The notes below the pieces were generated by a model. That model had not been told where the DNA came from, did not search any database, and saw nothing but the letters and a program-made list of their open reading frames with translations. Of a stretch of 64,000 nucleotides of DNA, positions 32,060 through 44,757 are shown in pieces; within the stretch, counting starts at the first letter, position 1, and every line of letters begins with the position of its first letter. Source of the stretch: Vitrella brassicaformis (taxonomy: Eukaryota > Sar > Vitrellaceae); NCBI GenBank assembly GCA_001179505.1, contig CDMY01000055.1:83410-147409 (forward strand), in the 5' to 3' direction. The translations under genes and the position numbers were made by a program.

Positions 32060-33490
32060 GTGAATGAAGAGCCGAGAAGCTCAGCACGGACAGACAGACA
32101 GCCAGCCAGACAGACAGACAGACGGACGGACAGACGGGCGTATGATCGGTTCAATTTGGTGTGGCCATTGTGATGAATCCGGGCCATTGCGTTGGTCTTA
32201 GCTGAGTGACGCCACTACGGTGTTAAAGCGTCGGCAATGGAAACGTCCGTCCACAGTCGGTGATCGAATTGGTTGGCAGGAACAGACAGACAGACAGACA
32301 TGCAATGCCGTCACTCACGCACGTGTACTAAAACAGCGACGCAAAATTCCGCACCCAGCCAGCTATGCGCTCATGCGACTAGACAGACAGACAGACAGAA
32401 GGCCATCCGAGCCAGGGAGCGTTAGTCGTACGGACACACACACACACAGACACATGGAGGGCTGGATTCACGTCCCGTTTTGCCAGTGCAGTGCAGCAGA
32501 AGAGAATGAGGTCACGCAGCTAATATCGACACGGATGGATGGATGGATGGATGAGTGGATGTGTGTGAGTGAGTGAGGAAAGGTCAGGCAAGGCAAGGAG
32601 AGAAAAATGCGGCGAAAGCAATGCAGCAACGAGCGAGCAACGCTCCGGGCGGTTTCCCGCGCCGCCCAGAGGCACTGACGCGTGAATGACACTGCCTGTA
32701 TCCAAGACCCTGTTCTCAACCACACGCCACACCACGCCACATAACACAAGACAAGACAAGACAGAGAGAGATCAGAGGCGCAAACAGTCTACCCACCCAC
32801 GAGAAACAACACCTTCTTCCCCTCTCCCCCCCCGCCAGACAAACCAGCCAGGGGGGGCGACACTCTCTGTATGAGTGTGTGCATGAAGGACAGAGGCATC
32901 CGTCCGTGGCAAAATTCATCCCCTCTGCAGTGCACATGACCGGTGCGAAACGGAAAGACAAAAACAATACTCAGGCACTGTTGTACTGTGGGTATGGACT
33001 GACAGCACACGTCACGTGCACACCAAGGGAAGGAAGGCAGGGCGCAAAACAAGCGGACACGCCGACTCACAGACAGACACAAGTCCCTGCCGACTGACTG
33101 ACTGACTGTCAAGGCGTCTGTCGGGCTACTGAGGCAGACGACGGCAAAACGGGCGGTGACGACAGCGCCGCATTTGCGGATGGATGGATGGATGTCTATG
33201 GATGTCTATGTATGTCTGTGTGTGTACGAACAAACAAACCCACCCATGTGTGTGTGCCTCACAGTCTGTCTCTTTGCTGCATAGGCATGGATCCACACGC
33301 ATAGCACACGGACAGGCACACGCAACCCAATCAAGCTCCAGATAAACGCCCGGCCATGCGTATCCATCCACTCACTCACACGTAGGTCCATCGATATATA
33401 AACATTCCTCTCCTTCCCTCTACAGTCTCTCTCTCGCCCCCTCCCTCCCTCTCTCCCTCTCTCTGCCTCCCTCTCCCCCGGGCCTTTGGC
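32060..33490. other. Convergent repeat-rich intergenic region
   Basis: About 1.4 kb between two gene 3' ends. Runs of (CAGA)n at 32085-32130, 32283-32300 and 32380-32400, (GGAT)n at 32530-32552 and 33178-33195, and (CTCC/CTCT)n at 33420-33478. No supported gene or RNA on either strand. Confidence 0.5.
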
Positions 33491-35627
33491 CTAGAAGGGT
33501 CGTCTCAGCTTCCTCAAAAACGCCGCAACGCCCTCGGCGTGGGTCGTGGACGCATACAGATCCTCACCAACCAGCGCCCGGCACCGCGCCGTCACCTTGT
33601 GCAGGTTGCGCCGGGGCATATAGGGCACCAGATGATGCTCGATATGATAGTTGAAGTGCCCCACCCAGCACGACACCACGGCGTCCCACGACCCCATCAC
33701 CACACGCCGCAACACAGACGGAAAGGAGGCCTTGTCGTCACCAGCAGCAGCAGTAGTGAAGCCGTGCAAGCCGTGGTCCATGGCGGCGCGGTTGTGGTTC
33801 TCTGTGACCCCGGCCTGGAGGGCCACAAAGCCGTGGAGCCGCTGGTCGACGGCCGACGTCTGGTGGACCGTCCCGAGGTACTGGTCGACAGTGATCGCGT
33901 CGAACAGGAAATGGTTGAGCGATGCGCACAGGGCCAGCGAGGCAAAGCCGAACTCGCCGACCAGCATGATCCATGACGCGTAATGCCACGACGCGCCGAA
34001 CAGCAGGGTGGGGAGGAAGGGAGCCGCCATGCGCGCCATGATCCCGCCGAACACCAAGGCGTCCCGTCGCTTTGCGGCTTCGACGACCGACCTGGCAACC
34101 TCTAGAGGCATGTAGATCCACAGAATGACGAAGAACCACATGAAGCTGGCCCATGTGGCGTAGCCGGTGGAGAGCTTGTCGAGGGATGCTTCGAGCAGCT
34201 GAGCGGGGTGCCAGTAGACGAGGGGAGTGGTGTCGAGGGACTTGTCGCGGCCGACGACGTGGGGAAAGGCGTGGTGGGCGTCGTGCACAATGGCGCCCTC
34301 TGACCAGTCGATGCCGCCCCACACCACGGCAAACCACTTGCAGAAGCTGCACACGGCCCGGCCCCCACACACACACAGCCCCCATGTGAATGGGCATCCA
34401 TAAGGTCGCCTGTCCCTCAGCCACATACCGCTTTCCCTGTGCTTTGGTTTCGAATGCCGACTGATGGCCGACGTCGTGGCAGAGGTACTGCCCGAGCAAT
34501 GCGCCAAAAGCCCCGCACCCGATGCTCGCCACATAGAGCAGCCATCCCCACCAGCTGGCAGGGATTCGGCCCTGGATGCACCAGTGGGCTGTCAGGAGCG
34601 AGATGAGGAACAGCACAGGGCCCTGCATGTCCCACAACCAGTGCCTCAACGGGTACGCGAACAGCCCCTCGGCGGCGAACTCCTCGATGAGTTTGTGCAG
34701 GGCCTTGTCGCGGCTGCACATGAGGTCGGACGTGTCTTCGCCACTACTGGCGTCTGGCTGAGTGAGGTAGCCCATCCAGCTGACGCGCAGCCGCCGCCAC
34801 ACCTGATCGGACTTGATGTGTGCTGTGTAGAACGAGAGGGAAGCATCGATGCCTGAAGGAATCAAGGACACAAAACAAACCAACCATGTGGAATGCGTTT
34901 CCCTCCTCCATGGCGCATCCGTCTGTCCTCACCAACGAAATCAGCCAGGAAGTTCCCTCCAGGGTGTTTGCCGGGCGCCGTGAGTCCGCTGATGTCATAG
35001 ACGCTGCCGTTGATGATGGTCCACTGCCGGCCCTCCTTGACTGCCTGCCGAAATGCGGCCGGCGTGACGTACTTGGGAGTCTTGGCCTTGAGGCGCATCT
35101 CGTGCTCGTGGCGCACGTTGAGGCGGTCACCGTTGCCGTGACGCCACCACCTCATCAGGTGGTCTGCCCACGCACAAGCTGCAAGCAGAGCAGAGCAGAG
35201 CAGAGCAGAGCAGACAGGCAAGCAGTCTTGTCCACTGACGTGGCCCTGCCCAGTGACTCTCTCTCTCTGCAAGCGTGTTCACACCAGTGAGTTGGTAGAG
35301 CACACAGCCTCCCAACAAGACTCCCACCAACGTGACGGCGCCTGCATGACAACACCACCAACACGCAACACGTGAGTGCAGCGAAGCAAGCCGTGAAAGA
35401 GTGATGTATGTCCTCTGTCTGAGTGACTGTCTGGTCTGCTCACATCGTGTCCACAGTGTTGGCTCGGAGACCAGGGTCAGCCCGACAAGCCCAACACCGA
35501 AGAGGAGGGCATTGACGAGCAGGGCGTTGCCAGCGAGCCAAGGCGGCCCCGATACCCGCTTGGCTTGCATCAGCACCTGCTGGACGACCTCCCTCCGAGA
35601 TAGTGAGAAGAGGTCAAGGAAGCCCAT
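33491..35627 (-). CDS. Front-end fatty-acid desaturase with N-terminal cytochrome b5 domain (588 aa)
   Basis: Exons 35627-35444, 35341-35285, 35178-34933, 34852-34429 and 34346-33491 close in phase. These ER membrane enzymes insert a double bond between an existing one and the carboxyl end of long-chain acyl groups, taking electrons through their own cytochrome b5. The b5 domain is in exon 3 with heme motif GKHPGGN after WTIINGSVYDISG. The three iron-binding His boxes are HDVGH (exon 4), HDAHH and HIEHH (exon 5, FNYHIEHHLVPYMPRRNL). The last box has His where many front-end enzymes have Gln. An extra membrane module of exons 1-2 (ALLVNALLFGVGLVGLTLV; TLVGVLLGGCVLYQL) precedes the b5 domain, which is unusual and is shared with the gene at 5027. 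Regioselectivity cannot be read from sequence. Divergent from the permease at 36040. Confidence 0.85.
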
Positions 35628-36039
35628 CGAGGCACTGGCGGCGCGGGACGGCGGACGATGGTAAAGTGGGTGCTGCCCAGCCGCAGATCAGCCACCCTGA
35701 GCCCTCCAGCTGACCACCTCAGATTAGCTCCACCGCACGCAGACACACGGACAAATCCTCGGCAGCAGAGAGACGGCCCTTCTGTGGCTGTCTTTGTGTG
35801 ACCTTGCTGTGTGACCTTGCCGTGGAGCCCTCTCTTCCTCAGAAGCTAAGCTCGCAGATTCTCGAGCGCGCACCCACCGGGTTCTCCGCCCTCCCCTGTC
35901 CCTTTGTCCCTCCGCCTTTTTCACCCTTGGTTTGATTGGAATCGACAGACCGCCCCTGTCCCTCCAAGCCGACTGACTGACGGGTGAGGTGTTTGTGCTG
36001 GCCTTGGCCTTCTTTCCTCTCCTCGCCTTGGCTTGGCTG
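35628..36039. promoter_or_regulatory. Divergent promoter region (desaturase / permease) with TGCGAGCT octamer
   Basis: Octamer at 35849-35856 (TGCGAGCT on the minus strand) 222 bp upstream of the desaturase ATG. There is no coding frame beginning with ATG until 36040. Confidence 0.4.
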
Positions 36040-37813
36040 ATGGAGGACCTTCGTGCGAAGGACCAGTTATGGGCGCAGAGTCCCGCTGGCGACATGGTGC
36101 GGGATGTGATCCGGACGCTGCAGGAGAGCGACCCCGAGGTGCCCTCATCCATCCAGTCGCTGCAGCCGGAGCTCAAACGGGTCGACAGCGACCCATCCAT
36201 GCCCACCGGGGTGGCTAACGGCATCACAGGCGACCCAGAACAGAGGCAATCGTCCTCACAGATTGCTCAGGTGGGATGGATGGAGAGTACCTAGGGGGGA
36301 GGGGTGAGCGCACGATGGATCTGTGTCTGTGTGTGTGTGTGTGTGTATTGTGTGGATGCAGCCAGGAGGTTTTCGGCGTCAGTATTTGGTGCATCGCAGG
36401 AGGGGCGGCTTCGGCAGACACAGAAGCTACCCACCGTGAGCAGCACACTCGAACATACAGCTAGCTGGCCACGGACGAGCAGCAGCAGACTGTCCCTTGT
36501 ATATGTATGTGTGTCCACCTCCCTCTCTCTGTGTCAGTTTGGTTGAGAAGATCACTGATCCCTTTTTATACACCCGTTTCCAGCTCATGGCCGATGACGA
36601 GGCCGACAGCGATGAGGCCGACGAGGAGTCCCTCTCACCAGAGTCGGACCGGGGCAGGAGGCGACGCTCTGCTCGCGGCCGGGGCGTGCGGCCGCTCCAG
36701 CCGCTGCCCCCCGAGCTGGAAGGCTACGTGGAGCTGGCCGAGTCGGCCGAGGCCGAGAAGGGCAAGCGGGCCAACACGCGGCAGACGGTCATCACGATCC
36801 TCAAGTCGTTCGTCTGCTCGGCCTTCCTCTTTTTACCGAGGGGCTTCTACAACGGCGGCCTGCTCTTCTCCCTCCTCACCATGGCGTGCTCGTGGATCTT
36901 CTCTGTGCACTGCATGATTCGGCTCATCAAGTGCGCGAGGCCGGGCCGCGAGAGCTACGGGGACATTGGCGAAGCCGCCCTGGGCGTCGTGGGCCGCGTG
37001 TTTGTGGAGATCTCCGTGGTGGTCTCGCAGATGGGCTTCAGCACTGTGCTCATCATCCTGTTCTGCACCACGGTGCAGGACTTCCTCAACACCATCGGCC
37101 GCTGCGACCCCTCCTACTATGTGGGGCTGGGGATGCTGGTGGCGCTGCAGTTCCCCCTGCAGGCCCCAATGGCGTGGGTGCGGCGCATCAAGTACTTCGG
37201 GCCCGCCATGCTGGCTGCCGACTTTTTCCTGGTCTTTGGGATGCTCATTATTTTTGGGTTTGTCATTGGCCGTCTGTCTGCGTTTGGGGTGCGGCCGGTG
37301 CACCTCATCAACACCAAGTCGTGGCCGCTCTTCGTGGGGACGGCCGTGTACATGTGGGAAGGTGCGGTGCGCGAACCAGCCAGCCAGCCAGTGGCAGGCA
37401 GACACAAGAAGCCAGGGGGGCATGCCATTCGCTGTGTGTCCTGTGTCATGTGTGTGCAGGTGTTGGGCTGATTTTGCCCATTCGTTCGTCCATGAAGGAG
37501 CACCTGAAGCCCAAGTTCCCTATGGTGTGCACACCTGCAGAGATGTGACACCTACTCAATCAACGGACCGGACCCCTGCTCGCTCCCCCTGTGTTTGTCT
37601 GTCATGGGTTGTCAGATCTTGTTTTTCAGTTTGTTGGGCGTGCTGGTGGTCTATTCGCTTTTCTGCAGCTTCTCGTACCTGGCCTATGGCTCCGACATCC
37701 GTGACGTCATCACTGTCAACCTACCTAACACACCCGCCGTATATGCCGTCCAGGTACGCTACACGCCAACCACAGGCGCACTCATACACAGTTCCCTGTG
37801 TGTGTGGTCCTGA

Positions 37814-37863
<50 letters not shown>

Positions 37864-38404
37864 ATGATGGCCCTGGCAGTGTTCCTGACGACGCCGCTTC
37901 AGCTGTTCCCCGCGGCCAAGATCGTCGAGCACTGGCTATTCGGCATCGGGGGGCGCGTGACGCTGCTCAGGAAATGGAAGAAGAACCTCGTGCGCACTGT
38001 CATGGTACGCACGCATGATCAGATCACAAACCACACCACTCCACAAGCAGACCGACACACATATGATATGTGGCTGTGCGCTGCGCCTGTCTGTTGCTCT
38101 CTTCTCTCAGATCGCGATTTGCCTGGCTGTGGGTTACTACGGGCGCCCTGAACTGGACAACTTCGTGGCGCTGGTGGGTGCGGTGTGCTGCGTGCCGCTG
38201 ATCTTCATCTACCCCTGCCTGTTCCACCTGATCCTGGAGCGGCAGACGGTGTCGCTGGTGGGCAGCGCCACAGACCTCTTCATGGTCATCCTGGGGTTCG
38301 TCATGATGGGATTCACCGCATGGCAGGCCATCGCGACATGGCACCCCACTGGCAACTTCTCGAGGTGCTCAGAGATGTTCGACGTCCCACACGCGACGTC
38401 CTGA
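36040..38404 (+). CDS. Amino acid/auxin permease (AAAP) family transporter (561 aa)
   Basis: Exons 36040-36270, 36400-36435, 36584-37361, 37460-37524, 37616-37753, 37861-38004 and 38111-38404 close in phase. A hydrophilic acidic N-terminus of about 135 residues (ADDEADSDEADEESLSP, then a basic RRRRSARGRG stretch) precedes the transporter. Helix 1 has the AAAP hallmark: TVITILKSFVCSAFLFLPRG then FYNGG. Later helices include VFVEISVVVSQMGFSTVLII, FFLVFGMLIIFGFVIG, a GVGLILPIRSSM loop (typical before the seventh helix), FFSLLGVLVVYSLFCSFSYL and a final LFMVILGFVMMGFTAW. About eleven helices in all, the usual number. AAAP proteins are H+- or Na+-coupled amino acid carriers at the plasma membrane or vacuole. 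Exon 2 is only 36 nt. Start chosen as the first ATG; an upstream in-frame GTG is unlikely in a eukaryote. Confidence 0.8.
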
Positions 38405-39389
38405 CACCCACCTCTTTTGTGTGTGAGAGTGGGCTCATTTGTTGGGTAGAAGTGAGGATGGGGAAGAGGCTGGAGGGGGGAACTCAGGTGGTGGGTGGGT
38501 GGGTTTGGTTGGTGCTGGGCTGTCCGACAGGATGAGATAAAGTGGGTGGGTGAGGGCGATACGTCTAGCGCTATGTGGCTCGGCGAGAAGACATGTCATA
38601 TGTGTGTATCGTATTGTATAACATGGCGTTACATGGGAAGCATGCTCGGTGGACCGACAGATACGTATGTACTGTAAGTGCACTGCGCGTGCATGCATGC
38701 GTCTATGTATGTATGTCTGTATGTCTACATAAGGCTCCCTGTCCAGGTGCGGTGCTTTGAATGGACCGCCTCTCTCCACCTGTCTCTCTCTCTCTCTCTC
38801 TCTCTGGCTGGCTGCCTGTGGTGGCCTGTGTGCGTCGCTATTGGTACTGTCTTGTTCTCTGCGCGCGTGTGTGTGCTCCAACACCGGGGACGCCCCTTTT
38901 TCTCTGTGTAATGAAGTTTCTGAGGACAGGACAGGATGGGTCTCACTCACTGGGTCTGCCGTGTCGTGAGTGCTTTACGTGCTTTTTCTCACACACTTGT
39001 CGAAAGAGGTTGAGGGAGGGAGAAAGGGTGGTTTTTCCAGACATGTGTCGCCTGCCTTGCCTGCGTGTCCGTACGGACGGACGGACGTACGTCACGTCAG
39101 TGTCAATCCAAACGCAAACAGACTGACAGATCCAGCTGCGATAGCGGAGCTTTTTAGCTTGCACACTCGAGTCGAGATCGACTGACCCCATTACCCAGCG
39201 AATCGTATTGCCGCTGTTGAGATGCAGCACATCTGTGCAGCAGCGGCTTCGCAGTGCCGACTCGTCGGCAGTACTCATCGTCAGCGCATATCATCCCCAC
39301 CCGTCAGCCCCAATTCCCCCCAACTCGACCCGTTCGCGCCATCAGCGCCTCATCGAGGGCCGGCGCACCCCTCCTTACCTATCAGCATC
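38405..39389. other. Intergenic region
   Basis: Holds (CT)n at 38783-38805, (TATG)n near 38700 and (GTAC/GGAC)n near 39075; no gene seen. TAACATGGCG-type ATGs here do not open coding frames with splice support. Confidence 0.4.
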
Positions 39390-42300
39390 ATGCCATATGG
39401 CATTCCTGACGGCCGCTATCAAAAACACGCCATCAACGACCACAAACCAGCGGCAGAAGGCCCCAAATCGCTGAGAGGCGGCTTTCCGGTGACCATGACG
39501 GCCGCAAATGGGCATAAGGGCCCAGCTATGACCACAACTGGGAGGTTTCCGCCCCACAAAGCCACCAAGATGAGCATCTCTGGGACCAGCATGCCATCAG
39601 CTGCCGCGCCAGCGGCCAGCATGTCGGCTATGATAAAGGGCAAGTATGACGGGACCGGGGCCATGCATGGGAGCATGAGCAGGGAGAGGGGAATCGTCAA
39701 CGGCAACGTGCCACACATCGCTGGCCCCACTGCCGTGAGGGTAAGTTCGTGAGTGGGGGAGACACCCAAACCTGCAATGAGATCATGGTTAAACTTCTCT
39801 TCGTTCGCAGGTCTCCGGTGGTATTCATGGAAGGCTGTTTGTCGAACAGCAGACGTCACCGAGTCTGCACCGACGCACACCGAGGCCGGCCACACCGATG
39901 CCTCGTGATACGGCCATGACGGGGAGCGGGAGGCTCTATGTGAGGCGGGAGAGTGAGGCCGTGCATGGCAACAGAATGGATGTGCTCGGTGGGAGCGGAG
40001 GGAACGGGAGCCTCAACGGCAACCCTCCACACATGAGGGTGAGTGAGTGACACACACAGAAACCTTTTCTCAGGATGTCTATGTGCTGTCGCTCGCTTTG
40101 TTTTTATTTGTTCAGGACGGCGGTGGCCAGCAGGTGCACTCGGCATCGCGTGTCAGCAATCTGGGCAATGTGGGAACGGACACCAGTGGAGACATCCTGA
40201 GGAACTCCAATGTCATGTCAGCCGTCAAGGGGGGCCACAGTGATGCCATGACGGTTAGCGCATGAGCGAGCGAGACACAGCCATACGCAGCGGACAGATG
40301 CATAATATGTTCTTCTTTCGCAGGTCGGTCGTGTTGAGAACCTCGTGGGCAGCAGCCAAAGGCCGCCGAGCCTGCACGTCCGGCACCCACCAAGGCCAGC
40401 CACACCGATGGGTGGCCATGTGGCTGTCAACAACAGCGGGAGGCTCTGTGTGGGGCGGGAGAGTGGTGCCACACATGGCAGCAGAGTGGATGTGCTCGGT
40501 GGGAGCAGAGGGAAGGGCAACGTCAGCGGCAACCCGCCACCCAGTGGGAACTCCACTGCTGTGACGGTGAGTGAGTGAGTGATACACACTGAAGCCTGCA
40601 CTCAAAATGTCCATGTGCCGATGTGATGTGGTCGATTTTAGGACGGCGCTGCGCGGCCGCATGCATCGCGTGTCAGCAGTGTGGGCGCTGTGGGCGTGGA
40701 GCCTAGTGGACTCCACCTGAAGAACCCCAATGGCATGTCGGCCATCAAGGGGGGCAACACTGAGACCGTGACGGTGAGTAAATGAGCGAGAGAGACACAG
40801 CCATACGCAGCTGACAGATCCATCATGTGCTCTTTGTTCCCAGGCCGGGCGTCTTCAAGAGAGACCACTGCCTCCTCAGAACCTCATGGGCAGCAACCAG
40901 AGGCCACCGAGTCTGCACCTCCGACATCCACCTAGGCCGGCGTCAGCGATGCCCGGCAACGTTCTCACGAGCAACAGTGGGAGGCTCAGTGTGCGGGGGG
41001 ACAGAGAGACCATGGATGTGGGCAGAGAAAGGGGCAGCATCAGCAGCAACCCATCACACAACAGCAGCACCGCAGTGAGGGTGAGTGGGCGGGCGCGGCG
41101 CATGCACGAGACACACACACAAGCTCTATCCATATGTTCATGCGCTTGCGATGCTCTCTTGTTCAGAGTGGCAGTGCTCGCCTGTCATCGAAGTCGATGG
41201 CCGGCGGCGTGGCCATGGCAGTGGGTGGACAGAGGGACAGCAAGAGCGCCACTGGCCCGCCTCGCCCGATGATATCGGCCAGGAATGGCAGCAGGACGGC
41301 GATGCGCGTCACACAAGACACACGACGGCCTCACAACCAGCACACCATAGCGAGGGTGAGCGATTGCACGAGCACGAGACGCGCACAAACCTGATTGCGA
41401 GGATGATTTGTTCGCCCTGTTGGTTGATGCAGGATGGCACCACAGCCGCGTCGGTGCCGCCCAATGTCAGCCACCGCAACCCGGCCATCAACCGGCGAGT
41501 GTGTAGCCTCGCCTCACAGAGGGACACCAACAACACCAAAGCACCCACAGCAACCAAGGTGAGAGAGAGAGAGAGAGAGAGAGACGGACACCACACGCAT
41601 CAATGTCATCCATGTCTCTGTGCCTATGATTGCCAGGTTCGCAACGCCTTCATGTCGTGGCTCCGCCGCCTCCAGAAAGGCCTGACCACCCTGACAAGGC
41701 GCCAAAGCCTCCCACCCACCGCCGCCCCGCCCCCCTCTCACACACATACACACGCAGCCCTCACACAGGATGACGCCCAGAAGGTCATATTCTTTGACCT
41801 CGACGATACACTTATACCGAGCCATTACCTGGAGGCTCTGGGCGTGCATCTCTTCCTGGCGGCATGCGCCAAAGGCCAAGAGCCTGACGGCCAGGGCCTA
41901 TTCCAAGGCGTGTCCACTGGGCAGCGGGAGAGCACAGCTGAGGAGGTGGTCAAGGCCTTTGAGGAGACCGGCAGGGCGGCCGAGGAGGTCATCCAGGTTT
42001 GTCTGCGGGAGGGATGGCAGCCTATCCTGGTTACGAATGGGACACCTAGATGGTGAGTCATCTGATATACACACGAAGTCACAATCCATTCATCCTGTTC
42101 TCTCTCTCTCTCTCTCTCTGTCTGTCTGTCTGTCCGTCTGTCTGTCTGTCTACAGGCTGGATGCCGTGTTCCAGCAAGGGGCATTCGAGCGCCTGGGACG
42201 GGCCCTAAAAGACGCCGGGGTGCCCGTCATATCGGCCCGCCAGCGTGCACTGAGTCGGCTCCTGCGCCCCAGCATGGACAACGAAACGATGGCCAAACAA

Positions 42301-44016
42301 GCCAAGGAGGCGCAGTATGAAATATCGAAGGTGAGCAGGGACATAGAGAGGGAATTCCTCTCCATCATACACACATGTCTGGATGCGTGTGTGCATGTGT
42401 GTTGTGTGTGTGTTTGGGTGCTGCTGGTTTGTTCAGGCCATCGCCATGCTGGAGGAGATGCAGAAGCGCCCAAGTGCCACCCATGTCGCCAGCGTGGGCG
42501 ACCAGGTGTGGGATCTGATACCCCTCGACGAAATCAAACGGTAGGTGGGGAGCGGAGCCCACACAGAGACACAGAGACGGGGCACGAGATGAATGCATTA
42601 CCCGACCTTTCTGCAGACGCCGGCCTGACATGTCTGTGTGCAAGATCCGGGTGCAGCGGCCACTGGGGGTGACACATTTCCTCAATGTGAGCGGCCAAAC
42701 CCAACACACACATACGTGCAGACACACTCTAGCGATTGCTGTGGAAATGAATGCCCATGTGTCTCTCCGTTGTCTGTTGACATATTGGTTCATGCAGCAA
42801 CTCAGCCGCCTGAAGGAAGCCATCCCCACCATCCTACGGTCGACGACGGACGGGCCCCCCACGGACCACAACTACGGCCTGGTACACTGAAAAGGGGAAA
42901 AGGTCAGAATTCGATTCTCATGTCTCTCGCTCCCCTTGGCTTTGTTGCAGCGGTTGGCAAACAACCAGAGCGGCGCGTTTGAGGCGGTCAGGGAAGCGGA
43001 CGGGCGGGCCCCAGGCCACGATGAGTACATCTCCCAGGCCAAGGAGAGCCAGCCCGACCGACTCGACCACACGGTAGGTCGACCCGACACACAACAAAGG
43101 AGCCTTCCACACACACCTCGCTGCTGGTCTGTGTGTGTGTCGCTCCAATGGATGTCCATCCATCCATCCATCCATCCATGCAGGTGCTCGATGACTTCAT
43201 GGACACCACCGCCCCGCCCGACGAGTACACCTTTCCCCTCCTCTCCCAGCCACCGGCACGCCCACACATCACCCCGACCGCCCGGCTGATAATGAAGACT
43301 CTCGCCAACAGGGACCACCTGCGCCAGGTGGAGAGGCGGCGGGGCATGTCCCATGAGGACACCACCTCGTGGCGGCAGAGGGAGCAGCAGATAAATGGGG
43401 CCATCGACTCCATCCTTGACCGTCTTCCCCCAGAAGGGCCCCACCAGCATGGCGCCACGAGAGTGAGCAGGAGGGCGGAGGGGGCGAGGATGGTTCTCGT
43501 CAGAAAGCCGGGACACAGTGAGAGGAGGAGCCGTGTGGACAACGAGCCAACCCCGAAGGTGGACCCGCTCCCTCCCCAGGTCCCCTCTGCCCACCCACAT
43601 GTGCGCACCCTGTTGTCGCTGCCCATGCCGCACCCCGTCCACGCGTATCCCATCCCTCACCCCCCACACATGGCAATGCAGCAGCAGCAGCACCCAAACG
43701 CAATGCAGCAGCAGCAGCAGCAGCAGCAGCAGGGCCCTGCCACCAGCTACCACAACCATCACATGGTGAGAGCGAATCGAAAGACACACGCGCTGACTGA
43801 CACCCAGAGAGACAGACAGACCCAAAGAAGCACATGACGATGCTCTGATATTCTGTGTGTGTCTCTGTGTCGGTGTGTCAGGCTGCCCTTCGTTTCGAGC
43901 ATGGTGCCATGCTCCGTCCGGCAGTCCACCAAAAGCACCCCTACAGCCGTCTGCACGTGTATCCCACCAGGCGCCTCCCGACCAATCTCCATCTCATGGC
44001 CCCCCGCCGCCTCTGA
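39390..44016 (+). CDS. HAD-superfamily domain protein with tandemly duplicated N-terminal exons (~1,106 aa)
   Basis: Sixteen exons. Exons 2-6 (39811-40038, 40116-40253, 40324-40566, 40642-40773, 40844-41080) alternate two types, A-B-A-B-A. Type A contains RPPSLHxRHPPRPA and NNSGRLxVxRES; type B contains ASRVSxxGxVG and MSAxKGGxxxxVT. They are low-complexity and probably disordered. Exon 9 starts the folded part: VIFFDLDDTLIPSHYLEAL (HAD motif I, DxDxT), then WQPILVTNG (motif II). Exon 11 gives HVASVGDQVWDLIPLDEIKR (motif IV). These are the catalytic signatures of HAD phosphatases; the conserved Lys motif III is not evident. A long tail (43194-43764) has Pro/His/Gln-rich sequence with poly-Gln, and the last exon 43882-44016 ends in TGA. 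Substrate unknown. Confidence 0.7.
39811..41080 (+). repeat. Tandem exon array, A-B-A-B-A
   Basis: Five consecutive phase-0 exons of two alternating types (228, 138, 243, 132, 237 nt) separated by short introns that also look alike (GTGAGTGAG...GACACA, CATACGCAGC-GACAGAT). The unit is therefore an exon-intron-exon-intron segment of about 520 bp repeated two and a half times. Confidence 0.8.
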
Positions 44017-44757
44017 CCCACCTATCCAATGCGTCACACACACACACACACATCACTGGAGCGAGAGAAGGGGCAGTCGTAGCAAGCCTGGCTGACGTCT
44101 GAGTGAGTAGTGGGTCAGTGGGTATCCACTCGTGGCGGCAGGGCTGCCATGCGTGTGCTGAGTGTACGGTATTTTCAAGGCGCTGGTGGCCTAGAGAGTG
44201 GGTGACGGCACTAGGCTGTGCCACCCTCACTGCCTGGCTGCCTGGCTCTCGAGATCTTTTCTGCTGCCGTGGAGTGTCTGTGAGCGATGGATGGATGGAT
44301 GGATGCTTAGACGCGACAACGGTTGGCTGAGGGTGAGGGTGTCTGTGTGCGTGTGGCCAATTTCAAGGCGTTGGTGGTTTAGAAGCGTGTGGCCGCCTCC
44401 GACCTATACAATGCGTCACACACATACACATACATCAATGCAGCGGGTCGTAGCAAGCCTGGCTGACTGAGTGAGGGGCGGGTGAGTGTGTTTCCATCCA
44501 TGGCGGATGTGGCTGCCATGCGTGTGCCGAGTGCATGGCATTTCAAGGCGCTGGTGGCCTAAGAGTGGGTGACGGCACTAGCTAGAGGCCTGTGCTACCC
44601 TCACTGCCTGGCTGGCCCCTGCCTCTCGAGATCTTTTCTGCTGCCGTGGAGTGTCTGTGAGCGATGGATGGATGGATGGATGGATGCTTAGACGCGACAA
44701 CGGGTGGGTGAGGGTGTGGGTGTGGGTGTCTGTGACTGCGTGTGGCCAATTTCAAGG
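44005..44757. repeat. Tandem duplication of ~385 bp at the 3' end of the HAD gene
   Basis: Units 44005-44387 and 44388-44757 share, in order, CCAATGCGTCACACAC-type sequence, CGTAGCAAGCCTGGCTGA, TGCCATGCGTGTGC, AAGGCGCTGGTGGCCTA, TCTCGAGATCTTTTCTGCTG and CTTAGACGCGACAACGG. The first unit begins just before the stop codon. From 44758 to 45175 I see nothing else. Confidence 0.75.

Noticed and set aside
35989-36039. Signal-peptide-like start of the permease from GTG at 35989
   Set aside because: It requires a non-ATG start in a eukaryote; the ATG at 36040 is a normal start and AAAP carriers have cytoplasmic N-termini.
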